A stretch of 64,000 bases of DNA from Paracoccus liaowanqingii (GTDB taxonomy: Bacteria > Pseudomonadota > Alphaproteobacteria > Rhodobacterales > Rhodobacteraceae): the NCBI RefSeq assembly GCF_004683865.2, contig NZ_CP038439.1:784501-848500 (forward strand), written 5' to 3'. A program made the position numbers and the translations under genes. Positions 62,558 through 64,000 of the stretch are shown piece by piece. The notes below the pieces were generated by a model. That model worked only from the letters and a program-made list of their open reading frames with translations, was not told where the DNA came from and did no database searches. How positions within the stretch are numbered: the first letter of the stretch is position 1; the number at the start of each line of letters is the position of its first letter.

Positions 62558-63519
62558 GCGGCGCCCGGGGGCTCGGCCTGCCTGAAGCGGCATCCCAGCT
62601 GCGTCAGGCAGGCCCTTGCCTCGGCCTCGTGGACCTCGGCCGCCGCCGCGATCCAGTCGGCGAACCGCGCCACGATCCGCCGGTTCAGGTGGCGCGACGG
62701 GCAGACCATCCAGTAGGCGGGAAAGTCGATCACCGGAAAGTCCAACGACAGGGGCACCAGATCGCCGCGCTGCACATCGGCCAGGCACAGGTTCACGCTG
62801 TCCAGCGCCACGCCCATGCCCTGCCGCGCCAGCTCCAGCGACATCGAGGATCGGTCGAAGGCCATCGGATAGGTCAGGTCGGGCAGGTCCACCCCGTTCA
62901 GCGACAGCCACAGGTCCCACCGGAACATCGTCTTGACGCTGTCGATCAGCACCGCGTGGCGCAGCTGTTCGGCCGGGTCGTCCGAGATCCCCTGCAGCCG
63001 GTCGCGATAGTCGGGGCTGCACATCGGCATGACCAGATCGTGCATCACCCCCATGACCGACAGCCCCGCCCATTGCCCGTGTCCATAGCGCAGGTCGAAA
63101 TCCGCGATCTCGGTCTCGAACGAGGTGAAGTCCTGCGTGGCGTCGACCCGGATCGCCCATTCCGGATTGGCGGTCAGGAAGGCGCCGATGCGCGGCCCCA
63201 GCCAGCGCACGCCGAAGCTGGGGCTGACGCGCAGGATCAGGTTGCGCAGGTCGCGCTGCCGGATGATGGCGCTGCGGGCGTTGCGGATCGAGCCGAAGGC
63301 ATGGGTGGCCGTCTGGAACAGGATGTCGCCGTCATGGGTCAGGATCAGCTTGCGCCGCTCTCGCCGGAACAGGCGGACGCCGAACTGCGCCTCCAGCAGG
63401 CGGATCTGCTGGCTGACCGCCGAGGGCGTCACCCCCAGCTCCGTCGCCGCCCCGCCGACGGACCCTTGCCGGGCGACGGTCTCGAAACACTCGATGGCCT
63501 TGATGTTGATGTCACGCAT
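62551..63519 (-). CDS. LysR-family transcriptional regulator (GcvA-like)
   Basis: A 322-residue regulator. N-terminal helix-turn-helix AIECFETVARQGSVGGAATE...VSQQIRLLEAQFGVRLFRRE; the C-terminal effector domain begins near LRVSPSFGVRWLGPRI, the pattern of GcvA/AmpR-like LysR proteins. The start at 63519 (MRDINIKAIE) matches the family; an upstream ATG at 63591 would add 24 residues overlapping the RuBisCO-like gene. It follows that gene in the same direction and probably controls the sugar cluster. Confidence 0.92.
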   Translation of the reverse strand: MRDINIKAIECFETVARQGSVGGAATELGVTPSAVSQQIRLLEAQFGVRLFRRERRKLILTHDGDILFQTATHAFGSIRNARSAIIRQRDLRNLILRVSPSFGVRWLGPRIGAFLTANPEWAIRVDATQDFTSFETEIADFDLRYGHGQWAGLSVMGVMHDLVMPMCSPDYRDRLQGISDDPAEQLRHAVLIDSVKTMFRWDLWLSLNGVDLPDLTYPMAFDRSSMSLELARQGMGVALDSVNLCLADVQRGDLVPLSLDFPVIDFPAYWMVCPSRHLNRRIVARFADWIAAAAEVHEAEARACLTQLGCRFRQAEPPGAAQ

Positions 63520-63571
63520 GGTCGCCTGACAGTCCTCGAAACGCGCGACGCTGTCCAGCGGGAGCAAGGTT

Positions 63572-64000
63572 TCAGCCGCCCCACAGGTCATAGGCCGCCT
63601 TCAGATCCGGATCCCGGGCGGTGGCCTGATCGGGGGTGAGGCCCTCGCTGGCCGCCGCCCATGCGGCGCGGATGGCGCGGACCCCTGCGGCGGGGCCGCC
63701 GGGATGGCCGTGGATGCCGCCGCCGCCCAGATACATCAGGTCCAGCGTCTGCCCCGTGCGGCGCCAGGTCTCGAAGGCCTGCCCGCCCCATTGGCCCGAG
63801 CAGACCACCGGCAGCGCCCGGTCGGCCTCCGAGAAGATCGGCGTCGTCACGTCGGCAAACGAGCGCACGAAGCTGTCGTCGCCCTCCCAGTATTTCGCGG
63901 CGATGCCGTTGATCTGGAACTGGTCCACGCCCAGCAGGCGCCAGATCTTCTGATAGGGGCGGAAATCGTAGCCGAAGCCCGGATGCCGGGTCAGCAGGTC
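63572..64000 (-). CDS. RuBisCO-like protein, C-terminal part (runs off the window)
   Basis: The last 142 codons of a form IV RuBisCO-like protein. Visible landmarks: HPGFGYDFRPYQKIWRLLGVDQ, KYWEGDD, LPVVCSGQWGGQAFETW and MYLGGGGIHGHPGGPAAGVRAIRAAWAA, matching the phosphate-binding loops of the RuBisCO barrel. The N-terminal part lies beyond position 64000. RuBisCO-like proteins act in methionine salvage and, more to the point here, as 3-oxo-isoapionate-4-phosphate decarboxylase or transcarboxylase/hydrolase in apionate breakdown. The neighbouring kinase, transketolase, TRAP and TIM-barrel genes favour the second. Confidence 0.85.
   Translation of the reverse strand, partial: DLLTRHPGFGYDFRPYQKIWRLLGVDQFQINGIAAKYWEGDDSFVRSFADVTTPIFSEADRALPVVCSGQWGGQAFETWRRTGQTLDLMYLGGGGIHGHPGGPAAGVRAIRAAWAAASEGLTPDQATARDPDLKAAYDLWGG

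Noticed and set aside
61151..63160. A 669-codon minus-strand frame opposite DctM
   Set aside because: Shadow of the TRAP permease; His/Gln/Arg-rich low-complexity translation.

Overview
The window is a 64 kb piece of a high-GC alphaproteobacterial replicon. Protein styles, tightly overlapping ATGA/TGATG gene junctions and the mix of ABC/TRAP importers, SDR enzymes and IS families suggest a Rhodobacteraceae member, most like Paracoccus; this is a judgement from the sequence, not a database result. No rRNA, tRNA or CRISPR array was seen. Layout: (1) 0-7.1 kb: a frameshifted acetamidase/formamidase, a scrap of a peptide-binding protein, then a FadR-type regulator divergent from a five-gene operon (polar amino-acid-type ABC importer, PLP-dependent class V aminotransferase, dihydropyrimidinase-type amidohydrolase), i.e. 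uptake and breakdown of a nitrogenous, probably cyclic amide or ureide compound. (2) 7.3-7.7 kb: an IS3 orfA remnant and two very strong hairpins. (3) 7.8-27.5 kb: the most unusual region. A minus-strand operon encodes a PAP2-fold phosphatase/haloperoxidase-like protein with an N-terminal Asn-Ala-His repeat, a 57-aa protein and a subtilisin-like (S8) protease, divergent from a SARP/BTAD-like regulator. Further on, an 861-aa protein carrying both a trypsin-like and a papain-like protease domain is divergent from a four-gene operon whose first product is a 2410-aa multicopper oxidase with MnxG-like features, followed by an exported beta-propeller-like protein, a SCO1 copper chaperone and a cytochrome c with a C-terminal extension. 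Genes of the oxidase operon overlap each other, so they probably work together in the periplasm or outside the cell; manganese or another metal/phenolic substrate is the leading guess.

(4) 27.5-32.4 kb: ordinary metabolic genes (amidase, PRISE-type reductase with an HxlR regulator, class I glutamine amidotransferase, SDR). (5) 32.4-45.2 kb: a decayed mobile island. IS5-type remnants lie at both sides in inverted orientation; between them are a decayed IS66 element with a passenger gene, an IS630 element that cuts off benD, an otherwise intact catB-benABC operon (benzoate to catechol; muconate cycloisomerase), a divergent MarR-type regulator, and the N-terminal part of an M20D amidohydrolase (hippurate hydrolase-like). 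An IS110 element sits inside the right-hand IS5 remnant. A TGCAACTATT motif occurs both in the catB/MarR intergenic region and before the amidohydrolase fragment, suggesting one regulon for hippurate/benzoate use, now broken at both ends.

(6) 45.4-54.3 kb: a signalling cluster (hybrid histidine kinase, HWE/HisKA_2 kinase, double-domain KaiC-like ATPase) followed by an esterase-SDR pair and stress-type genes (an SDR of the YdaD/general-stress type, a DJ-1/PfpI protein), closed by a clear hairpin terminator. (7) 54.3-64 kb: a carbohydrate catabolic cluster: Dak-type kinase and TIM-barrel isomerase on the minus strand, divergent from a split transketolase, an SDR and a complete TRAP transporter; then a LysR regulator and the C-terminal end of a RuBisCO-like protein running off the window. 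This set of families matches described D-apiose/D-apionate pathways well and that is the proposed role.
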